From assembly GCF_036880985.1 (NCBI RefSeq), contig NZ_JBAJNO010000009.1, positions 558,001 to 622,000 on the forward strand: 64,000 bases of DNA, given 5' to 3'. Below are positions 50,161 to 59,633 of this stretch, one piece after another (position 1 is the stretch's first letter; each line of letters opens with the position of its first letter). Position numbers and translations under genes: made by a program. The stretch comes from Limibacter armeniacum. GTDB lineage: Bacteria; Bacteroidota; Bacteroidia; Cytophagales; Flammeovirgaceae. The notes beneath the pieces were generated by a model. The model saw only the letters and a program-made list of their open reading frames with translations, did not search any database and had not been told where the DNA came from.

Positions 50161-52436
50161 AAACCTCCCGGTGATGGGAGGCTTTTCTATTACCTGTTGG
50201 ACATATTCGTATTGGAAGCATTGGAGATAAAACTTAGATCGCTCATGCTGTATTTCTTGTACCTTGGAGACTGCGGGTAGTTATCCACATAGAACACATC
50301 CCCTCTTATGTAGAGCGTATTTGAATACTGGTTAGGGCTTACTGATGTCATGTCAACCCCATGCACATTTGCAGAAATCCAATCCCTTTCACAAGCAACC
50401 TTCACATTGTTGATAAAAGCTGCCCCATCACTAATAAAGTACCCCCCAGACCCAACACTCAAGACAACATCCTTTACCGTGTTCTTGTCTGCATTGGCTG
50501 AAAAGGCCATGTTCAGCAGGTCCTCCCAGTAACCAACAGAGTCAGCATATACCGTCGTTGAATTATCCTGCTCATAGGAAGTCAAAGCGATGTAATTCAT
50601 TGAAGGGGACGGGAAGTTGATCAGGTTCGGCACAACACTGTTCAGCTGTACAGGCAGGCTGCCAAACATCCGCCTATCGTCCTGGTTCAGGATAAGCCGC
50701 TCCAGTGAATCGGTATTGTAGAGTACCGTTTCGGTATCACACAAATCCAGTCCCAACTCTTTCAGTGAGGTATTGCCTGACAGGTCAATACTGGTGGGCA
50801 TGTTTCCGGAAGCATTGAACACCTCCAGGTTATCCTTGTTGATCGAGGCCATATCCACAATGAAGTCCGTATTTCCCTGCAACCCGTTAAAACCGTTCTG
50901 GTCCATTCTCTTAGGGGTGACCAGCTCCCTGAGGCTTGGCAGGTTGGAGGCCCTGAAATAGTATTCCAGATACCTGTTGAGGTGCAGTACTTCAAGGTTT
51001 GGGAAGTTATCAAACACCAGTCCCTGATACCCTGAATCGATAATCGAGTTTCCATATGCGCCACGCCTGAACTCCACCAGCGAGGACTTGTCAAAGCCTG
51101 CATCATTCCAGAAGGGGCTGAAGTACATCTGTGCCCAAGGCTCAAAGTATTTCAGGGACTTCAGGTTGATGATGTTCACCCTGGCAGCAGCATCACTGAT
51201 CATGGAGAAAGGCATCAGCCACAGCTCCTCCACATGGTCCACATTCCCAAAGTCAATGGTCATTTGGTTGTTGGGCGGCTTGTATCCCCTGATCGATGCC
51301 CTCATAAAGTCCAGCGTGCCAAATTTTGGCACCACTAACGGCTCTGGGGTGATGCCCTGCGTTATCGCATCATTTCCCCTGAACACGGTTACATCCGTGA
51401 GCTTGCGGGTATAATGGTACATCTTGTTGGTCGGGCTGGCATCACAATAAACATAGCGTGCCCACCTGAAAGGCTCTACCAGGTTGTTGATCTCATCCCT
51501 CATGTCCAGGGTGCAAGTGTCTTGCCCCTTGTACTTGTCGGCGGCTTCCTGCCAACTGTTTGAGCCTTGGTTTGCATTCCCGTTTGGAATAAAGCAGGAA
51601 ACGATATCCGTGATGGCCTCATGGATGCTCTGCCAGATCGAACCCCCATTCACCCAGTCATTCCCTCCATTGTCCGTGAAAACCTCCTCAAACTTGGGGT
51701 GCATGATCTCAATGCCGGTATCATCATAGAACTGCTCCGTTGCTTCCGTGACATTGTCGTCAATCCCTTGTGAAAGCGCCATAAAGTCCAGCACCACAGT
51801 CCCTGTTGTCACGTCACCCTGCTCAATCTGTGTAATCATGTCCAGGATGCTAAGGTCAGTGTCCCTGAGTATTACCCGCATGGAGCTGTCGAAAACCACC
51901 TGTGTAAACTGTGGCGCAACTGTCATCCTAAGCTTGCGCATATTAAGCCTGACAATGGCAGCAGGCTCCGTATGGTAAAACTCCAGCCTTGTACCGTCCA
52001 GACCTACCCAGTTGCTCCTGTTCGTAATATTGAACTGATAGGAATTGTACTGCCCCTTGGTGATGATCAGCCCTTCCCCTGAGTTTTGGGAAAAGCAGTT
52101 CCGCATATCATACATGCCACCCTTCATATAGACTATACCCAATAGGTAAGTAGCCGTTGTGATGGTCCAACCCTCACCGTTACCATCAAAGTTTGGCCCA
52201 CCCAATTTGGTCATCAGGTCAATACATGCCTGGTCAGGCTCCTGACCAGGTATCAATGGAAAACCTTCCTGTGTATCGCTGCTGTCTGTTGAGTCCGGAA
52301 TAATGACCCCAATCTTAAAGGTACGTCCCGTAAAGGTCAGATCCTCTCCCCGCAGATCCAGCTGCTGCAAAACCGAAAGCAGCTTATCCTTTGTCAGGAT
52401 GGCATTGGTCATATCAAGGGTAAATCCCGCTTTCCG
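50161..52436 (-). repeat. Direct repeat, copy 2 (shared fibre module)
   Basis: Matches 7550-9825 at a constant offset of 42611 bases with scattered substitutions. Both copies lie in the same orientation, so recombination between them would delete the 42.6 kb in between. Confidence 0.9.
50164..50181. terminator. Terminator after fibre gene, element C
   Basis: CCTCCC / GGGAGG stem with flanking A and T runs, counterpart of the hairpin at 7553-7571. It marks the left end of the fibre repeat in element C. Confidence 0.75.
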
Positions 52437-53204
52437 GATAAAGCTGCCCAGTGTCAGGTTCAGGTCACTGCCGTTCTTCAGCTCCACTGCCTGAAGGCCT
52501 GTCCAGCTGTCATCCAAAAGTACATTCCCTTCCACCAAGGCTTCACTGAAGCGCAAGGCAGTGATGGCACTCTTGCCATCCATGGCATAGATATAGGTCA
52601 GTTCCCCTTTCTGCACCAAAAGGTTGTTACCTCCCTCCACCACAAGGTTTTCCGGATACTGTGCCTTGACAATCAGGTCAGGTGTGGTGACATTGAAGCT
52701 TGCCAGTTTCACCCCTTTCTGGATGGAGCAGGAAAAGGCATTACAGGTGATGGTGCCAAGGATTTCCCCCAGTTCCGCATTGCCCCTTGGGATGGCTTTC
52801 CTGAGCTTGAAGTTCATGGGCTGGTAGGCAGTTTCCTCCCCAAAATAGTAGGCGGTCTTGTCCTGCGTCACGAATACGGCACTGAACTGCTCACGGGTAT
52901 AGTTCAGGTAGTTGATCAGGTTGGTGTAGTCAGCTTCAAGATTGAGCGAGAACTCACAGACAAACTCCCCATAGGCAATCTTTTTCCCGATCTCAAAGGG
53001 GTTGCTGGTCAGCTCTCCCGCCACCTCCATGATCTCCAGCACATCGGTGGATTCCCGGTCGAGGTACATGTTTTCCGGCTCGATCGGATCCCGCAGGATG
53101 GCACTGGGACTGACAATGGCAATATGGGTAATCTTGGCCCTGAGCGCCTCACACTTTCCGTCATGCTGGGCACTCTGCGGTTTTCCTTGTATAATCTTAG
53201 GCAT
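50190..53204 (-). CDS. Receptor-binding fibre protein with LRR-like C-terminal half, element C
   Basis: 1004 residues. The C-terminal ~750 residues are almost identical to the protein at 7579-10563, including LRR-like motifs (LPSLRELVTPKRM; SLKELGLDLCDTE). The first ~250 residues are different: EYTNLINYLNYTREQFSAVFVTQDKTAYYFGEETAYQP and a beta-rich stretch that fits a tail-attachment domain of phage C. A terminator hairpin precedes it at 53235, so it may be transcribed partly separately. Together with its twin it shows domain swapping at a fixed junction. Confidence 0.75.
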   Translation of the reverse strand: MPKIIQGKPQSAQHDGKCEALRAKITHIAIVSPSAILRDPIEPENMYLDRESTDVLEIMEVAGELTSNPFEIGKKIAYGEFVCEFSLNLEADYTNLINYLNYTREQFSAVFVTQDKTAYYFGEETAYQPMNFKLRKAIPRGNAELGEILGTITCNAFSCSIQKGVKLASFNVTTPDLIVKAQYPENLVVEGGNNLLVQKGELTYIYAMDGKSAITALRFSEALVEGNVLLDDSWTGLQAVELKNGSDLNLTLGSFIRKAGFTLDMTNAILTKDKLLSVLQQLDLRGEDLTFTGRTFKIGVIIPDSTDSSDTQEGFPLIPGQEPDQACIDLMTKLGGPNFDGNGEGWTITTATYLLGIVYMKGGMYDMRNCFSQNSGEGLIITKGQYNSYQFNITNRSNWVGLDGTRLEFYHTEPAAIVRLNMRKLRMTVAPQFTQVVFDSSMRVILRDTDLSILDMITQIEQGDVTTGTVVLDFMALSQGIDDNVTEATEQFYDDTGIEIMHPKFEEVFTDNGGNDWVNGGSIWQSIHEAITDIVSCFIPNGNANQGSNSWQEAADKYKGQDTCTLDMRDEINNLVEPFRWARYVYCDASPTNKMYHYTRKLTDVTVFRGNDAITQGITPEPLVVPKFGTLDFMRASIRGYKPPNNQMTIDFGNVDHVEELWLMPFSMISDAAARVNIINLKSLKYFEPWAQMYFSPFWNDAGFDKSSLVEFRRGAYGNSIIDSGYQGLVFDNFPNLEVLHLNRYLEYYFRASNLPSLRELVTPKRMDQNGFNGLQGNTDFIVDMASINKDNLEVFNASGNMPTSIDLSGNTSLKELGLDLCDTETVLYNTDSLERLILNQDDRRMFGSLPVQLNSVVPNLINFPSPSMNYIALTSYEQDNSTTVYADSVGYWEDLLNMAFSANADKNTVKDVVLSVGSGGYFISDGAAFINNVKVACERDWISANVHGVDMTSVSPNQYSNTLYIRGDVFYVDNYPQSPRYKKYSMSDLSFISNASNTNMSNR

Positions 53205-53234
53205 GGTTTCTCTCTTGTTTTGGCAAAGAAAAAA

Positions 53235-53263
53235 AAGCCGCCTGCCAGGAGGCGAGACGGCTT
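53235..53263 (-). terminator. Terminator/attenuator before fibre gene C
   Basis: Imperfect stem AAGCCGCCTG... / ...GACGGCTT with an inner CCTGCCAGG hairpin. The leftward transcript continues into TTTTTTTTC. It would limit fibre expression relative to upstream tail genes. Confidence 0.65.
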
Positions 53264-53283
53264 ACAGGCTACATCATAGCTGG

Positions 53284-54132
53284 TTAGGCAGTGGTCAATA
53301 CCTGAATGATTTTCGAGTTGGCAGAGGTGCCTGCCCCGTTCACTGCCCTCACCCTGACAAAGTAGCTGGTGGAAGCGGCAAGGCCATCCACCGTGGTGGT
53401 TTCGGTTACGCTTCCCGAAGAGGTGATGACCTTGTCATCAAAACCTACGACCTTGCTGGTGAATGCCAGGTCAGTGGCCACATCCAATCGGTACTGGGTT
53501 GCTCCAGCCACAGCATCAAAGGTCAAATCAAAACTGTCTGCATCCTCATTGGCGGATACCAAGCCTGAAGGAGCTGCAGGGCTCAGGAATACCTCTGAAG
53601 GTACCTTGGTGTAGAACTCCTTGTGCAGGGCTGTCCAGTTCACCGTGCCTGATGCCTCCCTTGTCGATGTTTCGGAACCTTCCGACTGGCCGTTGAAATC
53701 GTAGCGCACCGGCAGGAAGTTCTGCTCATCGGTGTTGTCCAGGATCACGGCAGCGGTATAGTCCTTGAATACCAGTATGGCCCCGTAGTTGGCGCATGGC
53801 TGGCAGATCTGGTTCAGGATCCCCATGGCATTCTCATAGTTGTCAATGATGACCGGATGGGAGAAAGCCGTTCCCGTGTTCTGGTCAGACCTTGTGCCTG
53901 ATGCCTGCTTTGTGGAGGTGGAACCAGCCGCCAGATTGCCACGGCACTTGAAGATGGTCTTGATCGTGCCATCCTCCATCTTAGTCTTCCACAGTGCGGC
54001 ATCCGCCATGTCCCACGCCTTGGCATCCCCTTGAACCACCACCAGGAATGCAATCTTTCCGTGGGACAGACCGCATGCCTGATTGGCTCCCACAAAGCCG
54101 GAAGAGGAGGTGTATTTTGTGATAATTGCCAT
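53284..54132 (-). CDS. Virion protein with C-terminal fibronectin III domain, element C
   Basis: 282 residues. N-terminal ~190 residues: structural, Gly/Asn/Thr-rich (YDFNGQSEGSETSTREASGTVNW). The C-terminal ~90 residues form an FN3 domain with the hallmarks PAAPSGLVS, SFDLTFDAVAGATQYRLDVA and LAASTSYFVRVRAVNGAGTS. FN3/Ig-like domains are often displayed on phage tubes and capsids and help adhere to the host or matrix. A tail tube with a surface domain is one option. No enzyme motif. Confidence 0.7.
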   Translation of the reverse strand: MAIITKYTSSSGFVGANQACGLSHGKIAFLVVVQGDAKAWDMADAALWKTKMEDGTIKTIFKCRGNLAAGSTSTKQASGTRSDQNTGTAFSHPVIIDNYENAMGILNQICQPCANYGAILVFKDYTAAVILDNTDEQNFLPVRYDFNGQSEGSETSTREASGTVNWTALHKEFYTKVPSEVFLSPAAPSGLVSANEDADSFDLTFDAVAGATQYRLDVATDLAFTSKVVGFDDKVITSSGSVTETTTVDGLAASTSYFVRVRAVNGAGTSANSKIIQVLTTA

Positions 54133-54150
54133 TTATTAAAAGGTTTATGG

Positions 54151-54945
54151 TTAATACTTTATTTCCAGGTAACTGTCTGCCACCCTGAGCTCGACCTCAG
54201 CGGTGAACAGCGAATAGTTGTCATCCTCATGCTTGCGGCTGTAGCTGCCTTGCCTGACATACTGCACCCCGTCAATCACAAAGACATTGTGCATCATGGC
54301 TATCTGCAGCTTGTCGTGCATCCATGCCGGCATGGGTCTTGTCTGCAGGGTAAGCTGGTTCCATGTGCCGGTTTTCACGTTCAGCAGGTTGCCCTTGCTG
54401 TCGGTGTAGCTTTCCGTTTCCTCTCCCATATCCGCATTGACAAGCCTAGCGGGCATGTAAATCCTGCTCTGGAACTGGTTGGCAGAATTGTCAAAGTAGT
54501 ACGGCATCACGCTGTAGGGATTCGATGGAATCGGGTCATTGTAATAGGTCACCTCCAGCAGGTCGGGCTCCGAGAAGGTGATGGGTTCGCTTTCCGCCAC
54601 CCAGCCGGAAGCTGTTGCCCCCACCGAGTAACTGTCCTTGGTGATCACCACCCTTCCTTCCTCGTTGATGGTGAGGTAATCCCCCTTGGTGAAAAGGCTG
54701 TAGTCCACGCCGGCAGAAAGCGCTTTACCCTCCAGTACCGTATAGTCACTGTCCACCAGATAGGCATAGAAGTTTTCCGTCTCGGATTCAGGGAAAAAGC
54801 CCGCTGCGATAAACACATCCTTTCCCTGCATCCAAGGCTGTTCGTACCAGGCATGCAGCACATCGTACTGCGCCTCCTCCACATACAGCTTTTCGCCGCT
54901 GTCCCGTGTCCTGAACCTCAATGCATTTCCCTTGAATATTTTCAT
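54151..54945 (-). CDS. Tail/baseplate protein of element C, unknown
   Basis: 264 residues, between the FN3 protein and the tail-tip candidate; the start overlaps the upstream gene by ATGA. Beta-rich with many Tyr and Asp (YAYLVDSDYTVLEGKALSAGVDYSLF). No motif. Place in the tail block implies a virion role. Confidence 0.55.
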   Translation of the reverse strand: MKIFKGNALRFRTRDSGEKLYVEEAQYDVLHAWYEQPWMQGKDVFIAAGFFPESETENFYAYLVDSDYTVLEGKALSAGVDYSLFTKGDYLTINEEGRVVITKDSYSVGATASGWVAESEPITFSEPDLLEVTYYNDPIPSNPYSVMPYYFDNSANQFQSRIYMPARLVNADMGEETESYTDSKGNLLNVKTGTWNQLTLQTRPMPAWMHDKLQIAMMHNVFVIDGVQYVRQGSYSRKHEDDNYSLFTAEVELRVADSYLEIKY

Positions 54946-56855
54946 AGACCAATCAGTTGTAGGGTCGCCATTCCTTTTCCTGCATCAAACTTCACCTTCT
55001 CGATAAAGCCCTCCTTGTGATCCTGGTTGCTTTCAGAAAACCTGACCACCCCGTACTTGCCTGCCACCACCTGTGAGAGCTGGCTCCGGTTCATCGGGCT
55101 TTCCACCGTATAGCGTACCGGCTGGAAGATTGCATTGTATGGGGACATCGGCTGGTCTGTCTTGGTCTTGACCAGCAGGTCTTCCCGCATCTCGATATTG
55201 CCCTCATGGGAAATCAGCCTGATGTTCTTGCTTCGGTTCAGGTATGCTGACTTGATAAAGTCCAGCCACCTTCTCAGGTTTTCCCATGGGATAATGCTGA
55301 AGTTGTAGAGCGTTTCAGGTGAAAGCACCTTGTCCACCAGCCTTCCATCCGGATGGCCTGCCACTGAGTAAAAGCCATCATCTTCGCCCTTGTAGTAGTG
55401 GACAATAAAGGTTTCCTTGTCGTGCTTGTATGGGCTGGTGTCCTCATTCTCATACCGCTTCCTTCTGGTCACCTCCAGCATGTACTGGTCTGCCAGAAAC
55501 TTGCTCCTGATGTCCAGTTCATTTTCTATGGCCAGCAGCTGGGTGGTATACTCCAGCTCCCCACAGATAGGGTCATTGGCATTGGGCTCATCCTCCTCAT
55601 AGTATTTCTGGTAACCGACTTTCACATTGTTCCAGTAGCGTTCCTCTGCCACCTCTTCCTTTATGCTTACATAGTCCAGTGTCAGGGCTGTGGTGTACTT
55701 GTCATAGAAGTGGCGCATCCTTTCCACCACCACCTTGCCATTGTCGATACCCAACCCAAGGCAGAAAATGGCGCTGGCACCCTCAAACAGTTCCTTGAGT
55801 GAGGTTTGGAAAGGCTTGTCCACTGCAGGGAAATTGCGGACCATAAACCCCGACATCAGCCCGTACCACTGAAAATCCCCTCCTGTGCCCAGTGCCTCGG
55901 AGGTGAACATTCCTGCCTGCCCAAAGATCTGCTCGCAAACCCCCTTCATGGCATCCCCGATCTGAAAGAAACGGTTGACACTGCTTTCCACCGGATAGGA
56001 ATGCCTGACGGTGATCCTTGCCAGCTGGAAGGAGGTCAGGGAACCGGTGGAAACAATGATATTCCAGTTCTTCTTGATGTAGACGCTGTCCAGTTCCCAC
56101 CTGATATAGGGCACAAGGATATCTGTTGTGCCCGGCTCGTCATAGGTATAGATATTGAAGTCCTGATTGTCATTGGAAGAACCCCCGTCAAAGTCCAGGA
56201 TATGGAAGTTGATATAGCCTTCCGCATCATGGCGGACCTTGTAGAACTCCACCGTTATTTTCCAGTACCCTTCCTGCTCTGTTTCCTGGCACCTCAAGGA
56301 AGGGGCTGTATACTCATCGCTCCCAAGCGGGTCATACTTCACTGGGGAATAGAGCAGCATTTCATCCTTGACCTTGGCCAAGTCCAGGTGCGGGGCTTCC
56401 CCTCCACTGATCTGTATCCAGGTAGTTGCCTCAAAGACGGTTTCCAGTTCCAGCACCCGGCTGTGAAGCTCAATGGCTGACTGGTAGCTGTCCGGTACCT
56501 GAACCTTGTCCTTGAACCTAGCCTTCAGCATCTGGCGGAAAGAGCTTTCCTCTATGCTGACCTCAAAGAAGGTCCCGTCATCCGTGTAGGTGGAAAAGTC
56601 CACCAGTCCGTCATAGAGTATGGAGCCATCTTCTTTGATCTCCAGCATCACCTGGGCATCGATTCCTTCCAAGTTCAGGGCATTGCGTAAAAACTTCCTG
56701 CCCTGACCGATAAAGCCCAATTCCGTTTCCAGAAAGGAGTAGAAAACGCCATGGGTGCTCTTGTCCCTTTCAAGGGAGATCACCAGCTCATCCCAGCCAC
56801 GAGGGTCTTCCACGGTTTGGGTTACCCCGTCATATGTCAGTGTAAAATCCATCAT
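54942..56855 (-). CDS. Tail-tip / baseplate protein, element C
   Basis: The start is taken at 56855 (MMDFTLTYDGVTQTVEDPRGWDEL), giving 637 residues; the earlier Met lies over the tape-measure end. Beta-rich N-terminal barrel like Dit-type hubs (VISLERDKSTHGVFYSFLETELGFIGQGRKFLRN), then a large mixed region. Position after the tape measure fits tail tip. The start overlaps the tape-measure stop by ATGA. Confidence 0.65.
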   Translation of the reverse strand: MMDFTLTYDGVTQTVEDPRGWDELVISLERDKSTHGVFYSFLETELGFIGQGRKFLRNALNLEGIDAQVMLEIKEDGSILYDGLVDFSTYTDDGTFFEVSIEESSFRQMLKARFKDKVQVPDSYQSAIELHSRVLELETVFEATTWIQISGGEAPHLDLAKVKDEMLLYSPVKYDPLGSDEYTAPSLRCQETEQEGYWKITVEFYKVRHDAEGYINFHILDFDGGSSNDNQDFNIYTYDEPGTTDILVPYIRWELDSVYIKKNWNIIVSTGSLTSFQLARITVRHSYPVESSVNRFFQIGDAMKGVCEQIFGQAGMFTSEALGTGGDFQWYGLMSGFMVRNFPAVDKPFQTSLKELFEGASAIFCLGLGIDNGKVVVERMRHFYDKYTTALTLDYVSIKEEVAEERYWNNVKVGYQKYYEEDEPNANDPICGELEYTTQLLAIENELDIRSKFLADQYMLEVTRRKRYENEDTSPYKHDKETFIVHYYKGEDDGFYSVAGHPDGRLVDKVLSPETLYNFSIIPWENLRRWLDFIKSAYLNRSKNIRLISHEGNIEMREDLLVKTKTDQPMSPYNAIFQPVRYTVESPMNRSQLSQVVAGKYGVVRFSESNQDHKEGFIEKVKFDAGKGMATLQLIGL

Positions 56856-59506
56856 GTCAACCTGTGTTTGGCGTTCATCTTTACCTGCCTGCTGTTCTTG
56901 TAGGAAAGTGCTGTCCACATCCTGTCCCTGTCCGGCAGTACCAGCATGGAAGGAAGGTTCTGGAACCCTTTCTCTATTGCCTTGGCGGTGTCCCTGTTGT
57001 CAATCGTGACATTGGTGTTTCCGCTGCTGACGGCTACCATATATTCCTGTAGCCTGTTCCGGGCGGCTTCTTCCCCTGTCACCAGTGACATCACTGCCTC
57101 ATCGCTGACCTTTCCGGTATGGATAGCCTCAAAGGCAGGTAGCAGCTTGCGGGTCTTCTCAGAGGTGAAGACAAACTCATCCTTGTGAACCGTGCCTACC
57201 ACGCCATGGCCGTAGTTGTCCGTGAAAAGGGCATTGGATCCAGTGAAACCGCCATCGTTAAATCCTCTCAAGCTTGCCAGTACCGAAAGGATGGTGGCAG
57301 CAGTTGAGGCAATTGCCACGATATTGCCCGGAAACGGAAGCTTTGCCTGCTCTGCTGCACCCTCTGCCGCCTTGGCACTTGCCGCAGCGGTGGAAGCAGC
57401 AGCCTCCTTCTTTTTCTGCACTTCCTTCAGCTGTGACATCAGCAGTTCCCTTTGGTCAAAGGCTTCCTTGATCTGGATAAAGGCGGAAAACGCCTGCTGC
57501 ATTGCCCCGAACGCACGGGCCACTTCCTCACCGTTCTCAAACATCTGAGCCAGTGCATCACCTGCCTGCAGGAACCCATCCACAGCATCCTCGTGGGAGC
57601 CGTTGATCTCTTCCATCAGTTCCTTTTCCTCCTCCAGCAGCTTGTTGTATTCCTCTTTCAGTTCTGCACGCCTTTCGTCTGTTTCCAGCTGTGCCTCGGT
57701 CAGTTCCAGCTCTGCCTCCATCGTGTCCAGCCTTTCGCTTCCGTCCGATTGCCCGTATTCCTCTGCGATCTCTGCCAGCCTTTCAGCCCTTGAAAGCCTG
57801 ATGCCGGCAATGATTTCATTTTGCAGTTCTTCCAGTTCAATCTCCCCATTCAGGTATGCCCGCTTGGCTTCCAGTTCCTGCCCGTAGTATTCCAGTTGTG
57901 CCTCCTGCACTGCGTTCTGGTATTCTTTCAATCGCTTCTTTTCCTCCTCGGCGGCTTTCTTGTCTGCACCAGCTTTGGCTTTGGCGGTATCTTCAGCGGC
58001 TTTTTTAGCTCTTTCAGCCTGTATCTTGGCTAATTCTTCCTCATACTTTTTCTTCTTGGCTGCATCATCCCTTAGTTTCCTGTCTGCTTCTGCCGCATAG
58101 TAGTCATCACTTGCTTTCTTTCGCTTCTCGATCTCGGCTGCATACTCTTCCGCTTCTTTCCGGAACCGCTCCTCCATTTTCCTGTCTCCACGCTTATACT
58201 GGATATCCGCTTTTTGGTCTGCTAACTTCTTCTGCTCCTGCAATTCCAGATAGGTCAGCTTCTCCAGTTGCTCCTTCCGATCCTGCAACTCCATTTGCTT
58301 GAGCCTTTCCTTGTCTTCAGCATCGCCAAAAGTGACCAGTCTCCAACGTTTTGCCTGCTTGATCAGCTCCGTGAATGCCTCCACTCCCCATGTCTTGAAA
58401 TTTGTCCACATGGTTTCTGTGGCTTTGGCCCAGTCATCCAAAAAGCCCAATTCCTTGGCAAGCTCAGCAGTGGCAGTTTCCAAGTCGATGGTAGCATCTG
58501 TCAAGTCTTTTGTCTCGTCAGTGGTGTAACCCATCTGCTCATTGGCATTCTTGCTGGACTGTTCCACCAGATCCAGTACCCGAACCAGTCCACCAATATC
58601 TTCAGTCGCACCTTTGCCAATATCAGCTGTTAGGGTCTGCAACTGGTCTACTGACAGGTTGGTTTCCTTGATTTGCTTGTTGAGCAGGGCCATCGCTTCC
58701 TTCACGGAGATGGTACCCGAACGAAGCCCAGCAAAAAGCCTGTCTGTGAAGTCCTGCCCCAAAGGAGCCAAAGCCTTTTGCTGCACATCGGTCAACTCAA
58801 GGAGTGAGAGCTGGATTTCCTTCACGGAATCCAGCAGCTTATCATCCCAAACGCCTTCCTGTGCCTCGGTCTGGGCAATGCTGATCAGGTCATTGAGTGC
58901 AAATCCTGCATTGGCAAACTGAGGTGCATACTCTTCAATTCGTTGCAGGAATTCATCTGTCACATCAGCCCCATTTTCAAAACCACGCCTGACTGATACA
59001 AAAGCCTCCTCAAAGGATACCTTGAAGTTTTTAGCCTGTGCATTGACAGAGCGTAGCGTTTCCTTGAAGTCCTTGCCGTAGGTGTCAGACAATGCCTTGA
59101 CCTGAGCCGTTTGCTTGATCAGCTCACTGCCCTGTGCACCAGTGAAGAACTGTACATCCTTGCCAAGTGCCTTGTACTGGCTTGCCAGCTGCTGGAGTTC
59201 ACGGCCAAGCAATACAGCTCCAGTCACGGCAGCGGCAAACATGTTCACTTTCCCGAACTGCAGGGCAGCGCCTTTCAGGTCAAGCATCTTGCCACCCACC
59301 TGACCAAGGTTGCCCAGCAGCTCATCACCGGAACCCTTGATTCCTGAAAAGCTGTTCTTGGCTTCCTGCCCGGATTGCTTGGCGTTCTGCTTGACCTGAT
59401 CGAGGTCTTTCTGTACCACACCCAGTTCCTGACTGACATCCTCAAGGACTTTCAGGAACTGCTTGTACTCCGCAAATTCGAGATTGAATGTTTCCTTTAC
59501 TGCCAC
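56852..59506 (-). CDS. Tail tape measure protein, element C
   Basis: 884 residues with a GTG start at 59506. Typical tape measure: N-terminal coiled coil, hydrophobic region (GAALQFGKVNMFAAAVTGAVLLGRELQQL), long Lys/Glu/Ala coiled coils (residues ~400-640), a hydrophobic region near the end (IVAIASTAATILSVLASLRGF), then FNDGGFTGSNALFTDNYGHGVVGTVHKDEFVF, the conserved tape-measure C-terminal style. Determines tail length. The chaperone extension stops four bases upstream. Confidence 0.9.
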   Translation of the reverse strand: MAVKETFNLEFAEYKQFLKVLEDVSQELGVVQKDLDQVKQNAKQSGQEAKNSFSGIKGSGDELLGNLGQVGGKMLDLKGAALQFGKVNMFAAAVTGAVLLGRELQQLASQYKALGKDVQFFTGAQGSELIKQTAQVKALSDTYGKDFKETLRSVNAQAKNFKVSFEEAFVSVRRGFENGADVTDEFLQRIEEYAPQFANAGFALNDLISIAQTEAQEGVWDDKLLDSVKEIQLSLLELTDVQQKALAPLGQDFTDRLFAGLRSGTISVKEAMALLNKQIKETNLSVDQLQTLTADIGKGATEDIGGLVRVLDLVEQSSKNANEQMGYTTDETKDLTDATIDLETATAELAKELGFLDDWAKATETMWTNFKTWGVEAFTELIKQAKRWRLVTFGDAEDKERLKQMELQDRKEQLEKLTYLELQEQKKLADQKADIQYKRGDRKMEERFRKEAEEYAAEIEKRKKASDDYYAAEADRKLRDDAAKKKKYEEELAKIQAERAKKAAEDTAKAKAGADKKAAEEEKKRLKEYQNAVQEAQLEYYGQELEAKRAYLNGEIELEELQNEIIAGIRLSRAERLAEIAEEYGQSDGSERLDTMEAELELTEAQLETDERRAELKEEYNKLLEEEKELMEEINGSHEDAVDGFLQAGDALAQMFENGEEVARAFGAMQQAFSAFIQIKEAFDQRELLMSQLKEVQKKKEAAASTAAASAKAAEGAAEQAKLPFPGNIVAIASTAATILSVLASLRGFNDGGFTGSNALFTDNYGHGVVGTVHKDEFVFTSEKTRKLLPAFEAIHTGKVSDEAVMSLVTGEEAARNRLQEYMVAVSSGNTNVTIDNRDTAKAIEKGFQNLPSMLVLPDRDRMWTALSYKNSRQVKMNAKHRLT

Positions 59507-59510
59507 CTAA

Positions 59511-59633
59511 CTATCGTTTCTTTTCTTCCTGTGCATCCCTTGTCAGCTGCATGTAGTGCCAGTACCTTTCGGCACTCATCAGCTTGATTTCCCTGATTCT
59601 GGTCTGGTCCCCTCCGGTCATCCGGAAGAGTTT
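59511..59633 (-). CDS. Putative tail chaperone T extension (reached by frameshift), element C
   Basis: About 40 codons in the -1 frame, overlapping the end of the 191-residue gene and stopping at 59511, four bases before the tape-measure start. It reads LFRMTGGDQTRIREIKLM then SAERYWHYMQLTRDAQEEKKR, a dense charged/aromatic tail of T-domain style. No start codon of its own is well placed. A candidate slip is GGAAAAAC near 59630-59637. The case is weaker than in prophage B because the slip site is not a perfect heptamer. Confidence 0.5.
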   Translation of the reverse strand, partial: KLFRMTGGDQTRIREIKLMSAERYWHYMQLTRDAQEEKKR

